NCBI GenBank assembly: GCA_003660635.1
Contig: QMUP01000006.1
Span: 1 to 15,583, forward strand
Length of the DNA: 15,583 bases
Source: Candidatus Wolframiiraptor sp.
GTDB taxonomy: Archaea > Thermoproteota > Nitrososphaeria_A > Caldarchaeales > Wolframiiraptoraceae
Direction of reading: 5' to 3'
Shown here: positions 6,818-14,124 of the stretch, in pieces
Position numbering within the stretch: the stretch's first letter is position 1
How the letters are laid out: each line of letters opens with the position of its first letter
Position numbers and translations under genes: made by a program
The notes under the pieces: model-generated
Told to the model about the DNA's origin: nothing
Seen by the model: only the letters and a program-made list of their open reading frames with translations
The model's database searches: none

Positions 6818-8314
6818 TTGAGCGACTATGTGAGAATATTTGACACAACTCTGAGAGATGGGGAGCAAACCCCGGGAGTTACCTTAACACCGGAGCAAAA
6901 GCTAGAACTCGCAATACAGCTCGACAGGCTTGGTGTCGACGCCATAGAGGCGGGTTTCCCAGCGGCTTCAAAGGGCGAGCTGGAATCGGTGAAACTAATC
7001 TCTGAGGCCGGTTTGAGGGCGGAGATCTGCGCCTTGGCGAGAGCCGTTAAGGATGATATAGATGCGGCGATGAGGTGTAATCCGAATTCGATCCACGTAT
7101 TTTTCTCCACCAGCGATGTGCATCTCAAATCGGTCCTGAAGATAAGCTACGATGAGGCCATCAAGAGGATTGAGGAGGCAATAGAATATACGAAGTTGCA
7201 TGGATTCATCTGCGAGTTCTCGCCCATGGACGCAACACGAACAAATCTAAACTTCCTTAAACAGGTCTGTAAAGTTGCCGAGCGGGCGGGCGCCGATCGA
7301 ATCGACATCCCAGACACGGTGGGGATAATGACCCCGAGTTCTATGTACAAGTTAATATCGGAGATAAAGGAGGTCGTGAAGATCCCGATAAGCGTCCACT
7401 GCCATAATGACTTCGGCCTCGCGGTTGCGAATACTCTAGCCGGAATAGAGGCGGGGGCAGCTCAGGCTCACGTGACGGTAAATGGGATAGGTGAACGCGC
7501 GGGAAATGCCGCGCTTGAAGAGGTTGTATTGGCGCTGCACATACTATACAAGAAGAAGACAAACATCAACACTTCGAAGATTTACGCCACCTCTCAGATG
7601 GTGAAAAGATTAACTGGGGTAGCTATTCAACCCCACAAACCCATAGTAGGGGATAATGCATTTGCCCATGAATCCGGAATCCACGTTAAGGGCGTCGTCA
7701 TAGAGCCGACCTCCTTCGAGCCATTCAAGCCAGAGCTTGTAGGACGGGTGAGGAAGATCGTGGCCGGAAAACACGCTGGAAAACACGGTATCAAGACAAT
7801 TCTCGAGGAGAGCGGTTTGACGCCAACGGAGCAACAGCTCGCGGAAATAGTGAGGAGAATTAAGGAGCTCGGAGATAAGGGAAAAACCGTTACGGATACA
7901 GACGTTATAGCGATCGCGCGGTCGATAATGGAGGCACCTCCGGCGGAGAAAAAGGTCCTAGACCTCAAAGAACTCGCCGTGATCACCGGGACGGGCGTGA
8001 TCCCCACCTCCTCGGTGAGGCTCGCGGTTAAGGGTAAGGATTACATAGCATCGGAGACGGGAGTCGGCCCAGTTGACGCGTCCTTAAAGGCGATTCAGAG
8101 GATCACCCAAAACCTAGCGAAAGTAAGTCTGAAGGAGTTCAGGATCGAGGCCGTCACCGGCGGATCTGACGCGGTTGCAGAGGTCATAGTTAAGGTCGAA
8201 GACGAAAGCGGGAGGGTGGTTTCAGCGAGAGGCGCCAGAGAAGACATCGTTATGGCCAGCGTGGAGGCTATGGTTAACGCGCTCAACAAGCTATTATCGA
8301 GGAAAATCGCTTAA
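6818..8314 (+). CDS. leuA: 2-isopropylmalate synthase
   Basis: Condenses acetyl-CoA with 2-oxoisovalerate, committing carbon to leucine. The 498 residues have the DRE-TIM barrel with TTLRDGEQTPG (Asp14 as metal ligand), the metal-binding HCHND (His194 and His196) and NGIGERAGNA. The C-terminal LeuA dimer domain (about 375-490) is the usual site of leucine feedback inhibition. EAGFPAASKGE and IDIPDTVGI are closer to isopropylmalate synthase than to the related citramalate synthase, which has a CDTVG version. Citramalate or homocitrate synthase remain less likely alternatives. The TTG at 6818 is the start that gives the normal MSDYVRIFDTTLRDG opening, and it lies 30 bases from a TATA-like element. 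The gene ends 15 bases from the convergent regulator gene. Confidence 0.9.
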   Translation: MSDYVRIFDTTLRDGEQTPGVTLTPEQKLELAIQLDRLGVDAIEAGFPAASKGELESVKLISEAGLRAEICALARAVKDDIDAAMRCNPNSIHVFFSTSDVHLKSVLKISYDEAIKRIEEAIEYTKLHGFICEFSPMDATRTNLNFLKQVCKVAERAGADRIDIPDTVGIMTPSSMYKLISEIKEVVKIPISVHCHNDFGLAVANTLAGIEAGAAQAHVTVNGIGERAGNAALEEVVLALHILYKKKTNINTSKIYATSQMVKRLTGVAIQPHKPIVGDNAFAHESGIHVKGVVIEPTSFEPFKPELVGRVRKIVAGKHAGKHGIKTILEESGLTPTEQQLAEIVRRIKELGDKGKTVTDTDVIAIARSIMEAPPAEKKVLDLKELAVITGTGVIPTSSVRLAVKGKDYIASETGVGPVDASLKAIQRITQNLAKVSLKEFRIEAVTGGSDAVAEVIVKVEDESGRVVSARGAREDIVMASVEAMVNALNKLLSRKIA

Positions 8315-8329
8315 ACGCGTTTTATCCGC

Positions 8330-9076
8330 TCAGAGCCCGGCGAAATGCCTCTTCAATAGATCGCTAACTTCACCTAAATCTTGGAGCAGGAACCCATAAC
8401 AATTCTCCGGGGCCTCTGGGACCACGTAGAGAAGTAGCACGTCCTTAAAGTCGGCGACGAAGAAGCTTAGAGGTATAGGTGGGCTTACAATTCTTCCGTC
8501 AAACTCTTTCAGAAGATCCTCGATGGCCTCAAGAGGAATTATCTTCCTAAGCAATCTCGTATCTATCGCTAAGTAGACTTTAATACCCCTCCTCCGCGCC
8601 TTTCTCAACCTATCCGTAAGCTTCTCAAAAACATCCGAAGGAAGGCAGACCATTCTAACTAGGATGCTCTCGACCGCGTGATCTAAGAGTTCTAAGGCGG
8701 CCGTGTATGCCTGCATCCCCCTCAGTAATGAGACCTCACATTTCGATACCGATCTACTCGAGAGATATAGATGGCTTAGAGAGCTAATGGCGTGGGAGAG
8801 CTCCTCGACGAGCTGATTCTTCAGGGGCTCGAGGCTCCTCTCCGGGGGAATAGCGGCATAGACGGCGGGCCTCGATTCCCTGATCTTCTGGATTAACCCA
8901 CCGTTTTCGAGCTTTGATAAGACGTCGTAGATCCTCGTCCTCGGCACCCTCGACCGCCTCGCCACCTCATATGCCTCCGCCTCGCCGAGTTCTACAACGG
9001 CTACGTATGCCCTCGCCTCGTATTCGGTTAGTCCGAGCTTTTTCAGGGCCTCAATGATCTTTGGGTCGCCGCTCAT
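8330..9076 (-). CDS. TrmB-family transcriptional regulator
   Basis: A 248-residue regulator of the archaeal TrmB type. Residues about 10-80 form the winged helix: GLTEYEARAYVAV opens it, VPRTRIYDVLSKLENGGLI is the recognition helix region, and SRPAVYAAIPPE is the wing. A short helical linker (about 85-110) suggests dimerisation. Residues about 112-245 resemble the C-terminal effector domain (SLLRGMQAYTAAL onward, with RRRGIKVYLAID), which in studied members binds sugars. The ligand here is unknown. The gene is divergent from the ABC transporter operon with a 64-base shared promoter region, the classic layout for a local regulator. A palindrome there is a candidate binding site. Control of the transporter and of its own gene is inference. 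The nearby leucine genes are convergent, not divergent, so control of those is less likely. Confidence 0.9.
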   Translation of the reverse strand: MSGDPKIIEALKKLGLTEYEARAYVAVVELGEAEAYEVARRSRVPRTRIYDVLSKLENGGLIQKIRESRPAVYAAIPPERSLEPLKNQLVEELSHAISSLSHLYLSSRSVSKCEVSLLRGMQAYTAALELLDHAVESILVRMVCLPSDVFEKLTDRLRKARRRGIKVYLAIDTRLLRKIIPLEAIEDLLKEFDGRIVSPPIPLSFFVADFKDVLLLYVVPEAPENCYGFLLQDLGEVSDLLKRHFAGL

Positions 9077-9101
9077 CGTAAATAATACTCTAAAAGTTAC
9101 A

Positions 9102-9116
9102 AAAAGCTTTTATTAT
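9102..9116. promoter_or_regulatory. Divergent, overlapping TATA-like elements
   Basis: AAAAGCTTTT (9102-9111, itself a palindrome) runs into TATTAT. Read on the + strand, TTTTATTAT (9108-9116) is centred 29 bases before the GTG of the ABC ATPase. Read on the - strand, ATAATAAAAG (9116-9107) is centred about 35 bases before the ATG of the regulator. The same A/T block can therefore serve both divergent genes. Confidence 0.5.
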
Positions 9117-9125
9117 CGCCGGAGC

Positions 9126-9141
9126 CCCCGAGATCTCGGGG
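9126..9141. promoter_or_regulatory. Perfect 16-bp palindrome, candidate operator
   Basis: CCCCGAGATCTCGGGG is an uninterrupted 8+8 inverted repeat. Its last G is the first base of the GTG start codon of the ABC ATPase. It lies just downstream of the TATA-like element and covers the expected transcription start, where a bound dimer would block the + strand promoter. It is not the published TrmB maltose-type site as I recall it, so binding by the neighbouring regulator is inference. As RNA it could also fold, but with no loop only a dimer or cruciform is likely. Confidence 0.5.
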
Positions 9142-9836
9142 TGAGCCTGAGCTTGGAATTCCCGGCAATAAAATTTGAGAACGTCTGGAAGATCTACAGA
9201 ATGGGCGCCGTCGAGGTGCCGGCGCTCAGGGGATTAAACATAGAAATTAAGCGGGGAGAACACGTCGCGGTGATGGGTCCTTCAGGAAGCGGGAAATCTA
9301 CCTTCCTGCATCTGGCGGGCGCCCTCGATAAGCCCACGAGGGGCCGCGTCCTAATAGAAGGTAAGGATCCCAGCAAGCTAAGCGATAAAGAACTGAGCAT
9401 GCTCCGTAACAGGTATATCGGCTTCGTCTTCCAGACCTTCAACCTGATACCGAGGCTCACCGCCCTCGAGAACGTGATGCTACCCCTAGTGCTAAGAGGG
9501 ATAGATGGCGCAGAACGGATTAAGAGGGCCAGGGAGGCCTTAGAGCAGGTGGGGTTGGGCCACAGGATAAATCATAGACCCACCGAGATGAGCGGGGGAG
9601 AGCAGCAGAGGGTCGCGATAGCGAGGGCGATAGTCACAAATCCCAGGATAATCTTGGCGGATGAGCCTACTGGAAACCTCGATTCGGCCTCGGCGGCGGA
9701 GGTCGTGGATTTACTCACAAAGTTGAATAGAGATCTCGGAATAACCTTGGTAGTCGTTACCCACAACCCCGAAACCGCCTCTCCTGCGCAGAGAATTGTG
9801 AAGATAAGGGATGGTGTGATATATGAGGAGAATTAG
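9141..9836 (+). CDS. ABC transporter ATP-binding protein, LolD/MacB type
   Basis: The cytoplasmic motor of a MacB-like ABC system, 231 residues. Visible motifs are Walker A GPSGSGKST (46-54), the Q-loop in FVFQTFNL, the signature MSGGEQQR (Ser151), Walker B ending in Asp174-Glu175 of ADEPTGNLD, and the H-loop His208. The NLDSASAAEV extension and the LIPRLTALENVMLP stretch are typical of the LolD/MacB/FtsE group. The GTG at 9141 is chosen because a longer in-frame reading back to 9054 would run into the divergent regulator gene, would contain the TATA-like block, and has no ABC homology. The gene overlaps the next by 14 bases, so ATPase and extracellular partner are probably co-translated. Substrate cannot be read from an ATPase. 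Confidence 0.95.
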   Translation: MSLSLEFPAIKFENVWKIYRMGAVEVPALRGLNIEIKRGEHVAVMGPSGSGKSTFLHLAGALDKPTRGRVLIEGKDPSKLSDKELSMLRNRYIGFVFQTFNLIPRLTALENVMLPLVLRGIDGAERIKRAREALEQVGLGHRINHRPTEMSGGEQQRVAIARAIVTNPRIILADEPTGNLDSASAAEVVDLLTKLNRDLGITLVVVTHNPETASPAQRIVKIRDGVIYEEN

Positions 9837-11775
9837 CTTAATCATAATAAGCCTGTTAATACTGGCCGCGGTCCTGCCATCGATGGTTTTAGCGGACTCC
9901 GTACCAGACATAGTCTTCTCAAATGCATGGTTCGGCGACTACAAAACTAAGATCGAGGTAGCCCCTGGAGATAAGAACGTCCAACTAGTAATCGAGCTCG
10001 TAAACAGCATGGATAAACCGATAAGATACGTCGAAGGCACCCTCTATCTCCCAAAGGGATTTACGGATGCTAAGAGCGGCGGCTCGGTGGCGGGTCCCTC
10101 AGTTAGCAGGGAGGTGCCGGCGGGAGAACGATTCTACCTAACATTTCTACTCGATATCGATGAAGATGTGAAGCTTGGGATATATGAGGCAAATTTAGCC
10201 CTAAACTACGTCGAATGGGATGAAGACTCCATCTCGACAACCGGTGTTAAAGTGAGATTTAGGGTAACGGGGAGAAGTATACTTGAGCCCACCTTAAGCG
10301 CAAACGTGCTCGATCCAGGAGAACCCAAAACCATAGAGCTAACAATAAAGAATGCGGGTTCAGCCCCCACTTCATCAACAGAAATATGGATAGAATCGGG
10401 TTCCCCGGGGTTAGCGATCTTAGAGGGCGGTGGAAGACACTTTATTGGAAACATCGCACCGGGATCTTCGGTAACTATCCCCTTGAAGATTCTTGCCAGC
10501 AGAGCCTTGGCCGACTCCGTCGCCAGCATATCCACATCTATAACTTACTTCAATTCACATGGATTCAAAATCCAAGAAACTCACAGGCTCTCGCTTAAGG
10601 TTAATCCATTAGGCGGCGTTGGAGTGGTTCTAGATGCTCTCATAGAGAACCCGATTCTGGAGCCAAGTAAATCCAGCGATTTGACGATCATAGTTACCAA
10701 TAGGGGGGCCGAGACGGCCAAGGACGTGAATCTCGAGGTAGTCCTATCCCAGATAGCTAATCCGCCTCTAACAATCGAGGAGGGGGCGTTGGCGGCCAAA
10801 CTCGGTGATCTAGCTCCCGGAGATGAGAAGAAGCTAACGCTAAGGGTTTTCGTAAACGAGTTGGCATCTGGAAGGTCTTTCGCGATTCCGGTCTCGATTA
10901 CCTACGTTGATGATGAAGGCAGGCATGTGGTTCAGAAGGGATTGACGATAACGGTGTTAGAAGAGAGCGTGAGGAATAGGCTTAGGATATACTCGAGTGA
11001 ATATGTTAGGGGAGGCATGATAGAGTCTGCGAACATAACCATTGAAAATATCTCGGGAGGAGACCTCGAAGACATCACCATAACAATCTCGCCAACCGTG
11101 GGCTGGGTAACCCTGTTAGGTCCGACAACGTGGAATATACAGAGCCTAGCAAATGGAGAAAAGAAGGTGATAGAGTTAAAGATATATGTTCCATCAGAGA
11201 CTTCAACCGGATCAACAATAGGTGAGCCATTCAATCTAAGGGTGCGTGCGAGTTTCAGGGAACCCGGAGGCCAAGTTAGAAATGAGGAGCATTTTCTCGG
11301 AATGTATGTCAAGGGGATAATCGACATCAAGCTTCAGGAGCTTTCAATAGAAAGGCTTGGCGGAGACTTGCTCCTCGTTGGACGGCTTCTAAACGAGGGA
11401 ACCGAGAAGGCATCATATACCGAGGTCAAGGTAATAGGTGGTGATTTGAGCTCGACCAGCATAAGTTATCTAGGTGACGTAGAGCCAAATGCCCCGATAC
11501 TCTTCAACATCCCAATAGAGAGCATCGCGAAGGAAGAGGGGACCGTCAGAGTAACGCTGAAGATAAGCTACCTCGACTCTCTGCGAAGCCCTGGAGAAGA
11601 GGTCATCGAAGCCTCTGTGAAGATTCCGGTGCAGAGTGGGGAAACCGGAGAAGAAGCCAAGTCTATAGTCTTTCAAGAATATCTGCTGGTGATATTCGCG
11701 GTCATAATAATCGTGGTGGCGATCGCGGTCGCGTTCTACCTCGCGAGGAGGTCGAGGAGGGTTGAAGCCCCTTGA
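9823..11775 (+). CDS. Secreted, membrane-anchored Ig-like domain protein of an ABC system (COG1361-like)
   Basis: A 650-residue extracytoplasmic protein. Residues 1-25 are a signal peptide (MRRIS, a hydrophobic core, then VLADS). The body is about five beta-rich Ig-like units starting near residues 30, 151, 270, 385 and 498. Each carries the pattern of NEW3/CARDB domains: a hydrophobic strand, a proline/glycine turn, then phrases such as LTIKNAGSAPTSS, IIVTNRGAETAKD, ITIENISGGDLED and GRLLNEGTEKAS. A single C-terminal membrane helix (about 620-640) is followed by a basic tail RRSRR, so the bulk faces outside. It lies between the ATPase and permease genes with 14-base overlaps at both ends. 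GGTG at 9813-9816 serves as a weak ribosome site 6 bases before the ATG. Similar proteins accompany MacB-like permeases in many archaea. A role in capturing or passing on substrate outside the membrane is inference. Confidence 0.85.
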   Translation: MRRISLIIISLLILAAVLPSMVLADSVPDIVFSNAWFGDYKTKIEVAPGDKNVQLVIELVNSMDKPIRYVEGTLYLPKGFTDAKSGGSVAGPSVSREVPAGERFYLTFLLDIDEDVKLGIYEANLALNYVEWDEDSISTTGVKVRFRVTGRSILEPTLSANVLDPGEPKTIELTIKNAGSAPTSSTEIWIESGSPGLAILEGGGRHFIGNIAPGSSVTIPLKILASRALADSVASISTSITYFNSHGFKIQETHRLSLKVNPLGGVGVVLDALIENPILEPSKSSDLTIIVTNRGAETAKDVNLEVVLSQIANPPLTIEEGALAAKLGDLAPGDEKKLTLRVFVNELASGRSFAIPVSITYVDDEGRHVVQKGLTITVLEESVRNRLRIYSSEYVRGGMIESANITIENISGGDLEDITITISPTVGWVTLLGPTTWNIQSLANGEKKVIELKIYVPSETSTGSTIGEPFNLRVRASFREPGGQVRNEEHFLGMYVKGIIDIKLQELSIERLGGDLLLVGRLLNEGTEKASYTEVKVIGGDLSSTSISYLGDVEPNAPILFNIPIESIAKEEGTVRVTLKISYLDSLRSPGEEVIEASVKIPVQSGETGEEAKSIVFQEYLLVIFAVIIIVVAIAVAFYLARRSRRVEAP

Positions 11776-12988
11776 TATTCTATGGTACGCGTTCAAGGGT
11801 CTCAGGGATAGGCGGACTAGAAGCGTCCTAACGATACTCGGGATCTCGATAGGCATACTCGCCGTGATAACTCTAGTCTCGAACACGAGCGGCTTCGACA
11901 ACTTCCTCACAGATGTACTCTCAAGAATTGGAAGCAATAACCTATGGATAATCCCAACTGAGGGAAGCGTGAAATTCACGGATACCGATGTGATCATGCT
12001 CTCGAGGCTCCCAGGCGTAAAGGCAACGGCCCCATTCTATTTCCGAAGAGTCCTATTAAGATCCGGCTCTATTGAAAAAGAGGTTAACTTCCTAGCCACA
12101 GATCCCAAAATAATAAAACTAATCTTACCCGATCTAAGGATCAAGGAGGGAGAACCTCTCCAACCTGCAGATGTAGCAGTCGTGGCCTTAGGCTATAAGG
12201 TCGCACATCCCCCAGAGGACCCGAATAAGCAGATAAGACTTTATTCCTCAGTCTCGGTTGCGTCTCAAGAGGGCTCGATCCTAAAAACTAGGAGCTTCAT
12301 GGTAGGGGCGATTTATGATGAATTCGGATCAACCCCATATCTAGACGTCGATAACAGTATTCTCGCCAGCGTCGAGGCCGCCAGAAACTTTTTCGGATCA
12401 AAATATTATCCAGCGATAGTGATAGTCGCGGAATCTCCAGACGCCGTTGAGCCCATAATAGACATGCTAAAAAACATGTACGGGGATGATATCGAGGTAA
12501 TTAGTCCGCTCACGATTGTGAGGAATGTGAAGGCGATAATCTCGAACTTCTCAGTATTCATGCTCATAGTCGCCAGCGTATCCCTCGTCGTGGCTGGAAT
12601 AGGAATCATGAATACGATGATAATGTCCGTCATGGAACGTACCCGCGAAATAGGAATCCTCAGGGCAATAGGGTTCAGTCAAAGGGATGTAGCCATGATC
12701 TTCCTCGCGGAAGCGGCCTTAATAGGGGTCATAGGGGGGATAATAGGGATATTGCTGGGGGTCACTGCGTCGATCACCCTAGGGGATATCTTCGGGAAAA
12801 TGTTCCAAGTCAAGGAGGCGAGCACCCAAGTGGCGAGAGCGATACAGATATCCTATGCCCCAGTAATCTCGCCAAGCCTCATCTTGGAAAGCTTTTTCTT
12901 CGCCATTTTCGTCGGAATATTCTCAGGTCTATACCCCGCTTTAAAGGCCGCCAGAATGGATCCGGTTCAAGCCCTAAGAGCCGAGTAG
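11762..12988 (+). CDS. ABC transporter permease, MacB/FtsX family
   Basis: The 408-residue membrane subunit. It shows the MacB layout: one N-terminal membrane helix (about 21-43, RSVLTILGISIGILAVITL), a large external domain (about 45-255), then three helices at about 258-283, 309-341 and 373-395. The conserved cytoplasmic segment MERTREIGILRAIGFSQRDV (288-307) couples to the ATPase. The C-terminus YPALKAARMDPVQALRAE is the family signature. The start is TTG at 11762, inside the end of the preceding gene (14-base overlap). A GAGGAGG at 11745-11751 lies 10 bases upstream and a second copy at 11754-11760 is too close to be used. MacB-type systems drive movement of substrates outside the membrane rather than classic import, so export or envelope remodelling is more likely than nutrient uptake. 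Confidence 0.93.
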   Translation: MKPLDILWYAFKGLRDRRTRSVLTILGISIGILAVITLVSNTSGFDNFLTDVLSRIGSNNLWIIPTEGSVKFTDTDVIMLSRLPGVKATAPFYFRRVLLRSGSIEKEVNFLATDPKIIKLILPDLRIKEGEPLQPADVAVVALGYKVAHPPEDPNKQIRLYSSVSVASQEGSILKTRSFMVGAIYDEFGSTPYLDVDNSILASVEAARNFFGSKYYPAIVIVAESPDAVEPIIDMLKNMYGDDIEVISPLTIVRNVKAIISNFSVFMLIVASVSLVVAGIGIMNTMIMSVMERTREIGILRAIGFSQRDVAMIFLAEAALIGVIGGIIGILLGVTASITLGDIFGKMFQVKEASTQVARAIQISYAPVISPSLILESFFFAIFVGIFSGLYPALKAARMDPVQALRAE

Positions 12989-13034
12989 ATCGGATAAATT
13001 GACCGGTTTCCCACTCTAAGTCTTCGGCTATACA

Positions 13035-13042
13035 TTTTAAAG
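13035..13042 (+). promoter_or_regulatory. TATA-like element of the small PepSY-like gene
   Basis: TTTTAAAG lies in the 93-base gap after the permease. A transcription start about 26 bases on (near 13064) would leave a leader of about 18 bases that includes the strong Shine-Dalgarno GGAGGTG at 13067-13073. The small gene thus probably has its own promoter apart from the ABC operon. Confidence 0.4.
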
Positions 13043-13081
13043 AACTTACGTGAGTAAAATGGGGTCGGAGGTGCAATAGCG

Positions 13082-13333
13082 ATGAAGATTTCGACATGGG
13101 ATGAGGCGAGAGACCTGGGTTTAAAGGAGGCGGAGAAAAGGCTCGGTATCTCGATTGAAAAATATTGGATAGATTCCATACGGCTTGAACCAAGAAACAA
13201 AGGCGGCTATTGGACCGTTAGATTAGATCTCCAAGTCAGAAAATCACTCGGTAGGAAGAATCTTATCCACGTCTCGATGAAAATAAATCCCTCCACAGGC
13301 GAGATAACCGATTTCCATGCAGAAGAGCGTTAG
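13082..13333 (+). CDS. Small soluble protein, possibly PepSY-like
   Basis: An 83-residue protein I cannot assign firmly. The N-terminal third is helical (WDEARDLGLKEAEKRLGI). The rest reads as three beta strands: IDSIRLEPRN, GYWTVRLDLQVRK and LIHVSMKINP, followed by a turn STGEITDFHAEE. A helix followed by strands and ending in a D/N-P-x-T-G-E-I turn is the pattern of the PepSY fold, so that is the best guess. Known PepSY domains are mostly extracellular, yet there is no signal peptide or membrane segment here. The ATG is well supported by GGAGGTG ending 8 bases upstream. It follows the ABC operon on the same strand but across 93 bases with its own TATA-like element, so a functional link is not shown. 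Confidence 0.7.
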   Translation: MKISTWDEARDLGLKEAEKRLGISIEKYWIDSIRLEPRNKGGYWTVRLDLQVRKSLGRKNLIHVSMKINPSTGEITDFHAEER

Positions 13334-13503
13334 CCGGCTCAGCGAGGGCCAATTAACTTCACCCCTCCGAACTCGGCAAATTCCTCATCGCCGGCATCAG
13401 AATATTACAATTTCCAAGATTTGACTCTTTACTTTCCAGCCGGCTTCTCTCCGGCTATTCAGCCTTAAAGGTTTTAGAGATTTTCTCATCTATTACATAT
13501 TGG
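13334..13503. other. 170-base intergenic region with GC-rich hairpin
   Basis: The longest gap without a gene in the window. It holds a stem-loop at 13438-13456: AGCCGG, a 7-base loop, CCGGCT. GCCGGC occurs three times, at 13333, 13390 and 13439. No run of T follows the hairpin, so it is not a clear terminator. CTTAAAG at 13464-13470 is a TATA-like element centred about 37 bases before the methyltransferase start, giving a leader of about 10 bases. I see no tRNA or box C/D RNA here. A 30-codon reading frame on the - strand is unsupported. Confidence 0.45.
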
Positions 13504-14109
13504 ATGGCCTCGAGGAAGGGGCGTTGCAATCAAAAAACTCGTTTTGGTGAATATCTGACCTATGATGTCCCAGCCGAAGGATATGACGAGCTTTATGGAA
13601 AGGAACAGTATGAAAAATATGAGTTAGTATCTATGGCACTGAGAGACCGCTTCCGGAAATTCAGAGTTATAGCCGATGTAGGGTGCGCGACCGGATTATT
13701 TGGTGAATACCTGAAGTCAATAGATTTTGACGGCCTATACATAGGGATCGACTTATCAGAGGAACGGCTGAAAGCGGCGAAGCATAAGGCCCATGCTTCT
13801 TGGATCCTCATCCAAGCAGACGCAGAACATCTCCCACTTAGAAGGAATTCAGTAGATCTGGTTGCCTGCATAACGGTCATTCACTTACTAGACATAAGGA
13901 ACGCGATGAAAGAATTCGTTAGAGTTTCTAGGGATGCAATCGTTGTCACGCTCTTAAAGAAGCGGCTCGACCTAGAGTATGAAATCCTAAAAAATCTAAA
14001 TCGATTTCCGGGGCTATCCGTAAAAAGGGTTACGATGCCTAAGGTAAAAGACGAAATATTCATCGCATATAAAACCATACCCGAAGTCATCCAACCCCAT
14101 AATCAATGA
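13504..14109 (+). CDS. SAM-dependent methyltransferase, class I
   Basis: A 201-residue methyltransferase with a single Rossmann-like domain. Motif I is ADVGCATGLF (Asp58, with Gly60 and Gly64; the usual second Gly of DxGxGxG is Ala62). The acidic residue that binds the ribose of SAM is Asp83 in GIDLSEER. QADAEHLPLR is motif II-like, and SVDLVACITVIHLL with the following helix completes the fold as in the UbiE/COG2226 group. The N-terminal YDVPAEGYDELYGKEQYEKY segment looks like a substrate-side cap and recurs, as I recall, in uncharacterised archaeal methyltransferases. The substrate cannot be told. There is no Shine-Dalgarno before the ATG. A TATA-like element at 13464-13470 suggests a short leader. 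The stop lies 15 bases from the convergent synthetase gene. Confidence 0.85.
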   Translation: MASRKGRCNQKTRFGEYLTYDVPAEGYDELYGKEQYEKYELVSMALRDRFRKFRVIADVGCATGLFGEYLKSIDFDGLYIGIDLSEERLKAAKHKAHASWILIQADAEHLPLRRNSVDLVACITVIHLLDIRNAMKEFVRVSRDAIVVTLLKKRLDLEYEILKNLNRFPGLSVKRVTMPKVKDEIFIAYKTIPEVIQPHNQ

Positions 14110-14124
14110 GAAACGAGTGAAACG

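Noticed and set aside
9054..9140. N-terminal extension of the ABC ATPase back to an ATG at 9054
   Set aside because: It overlaps the 5' end of the divergent regulator, contains the promoter block and the palindrome, and has no similarity to ABC N-termini. The GTG at 9141 fits better.
11470..11997. Open reading frame of 175 codons on the - strand across the Ig-repeat/permease junction
   Set aside because: It is antisense to two well-supported genes and its translation is Arg-rich and low in complexity with no recognisable domain.
13066..13110. Possible box C/D guide RNA near the start of the small PepSY-like gene (GCGATGAAG resembling a C box)
   Set aside because: The match is partial, no D box with matching spacing was seen, and the sequence is explained by the Shine-Dalgarno and start codon.
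13397..13489. A 30-codon basic reading frame on the - strand in the 170-base gap
   Set aside because: It has no ribosome site, promoter or recognisable motif, and frames of this length are common by chance.
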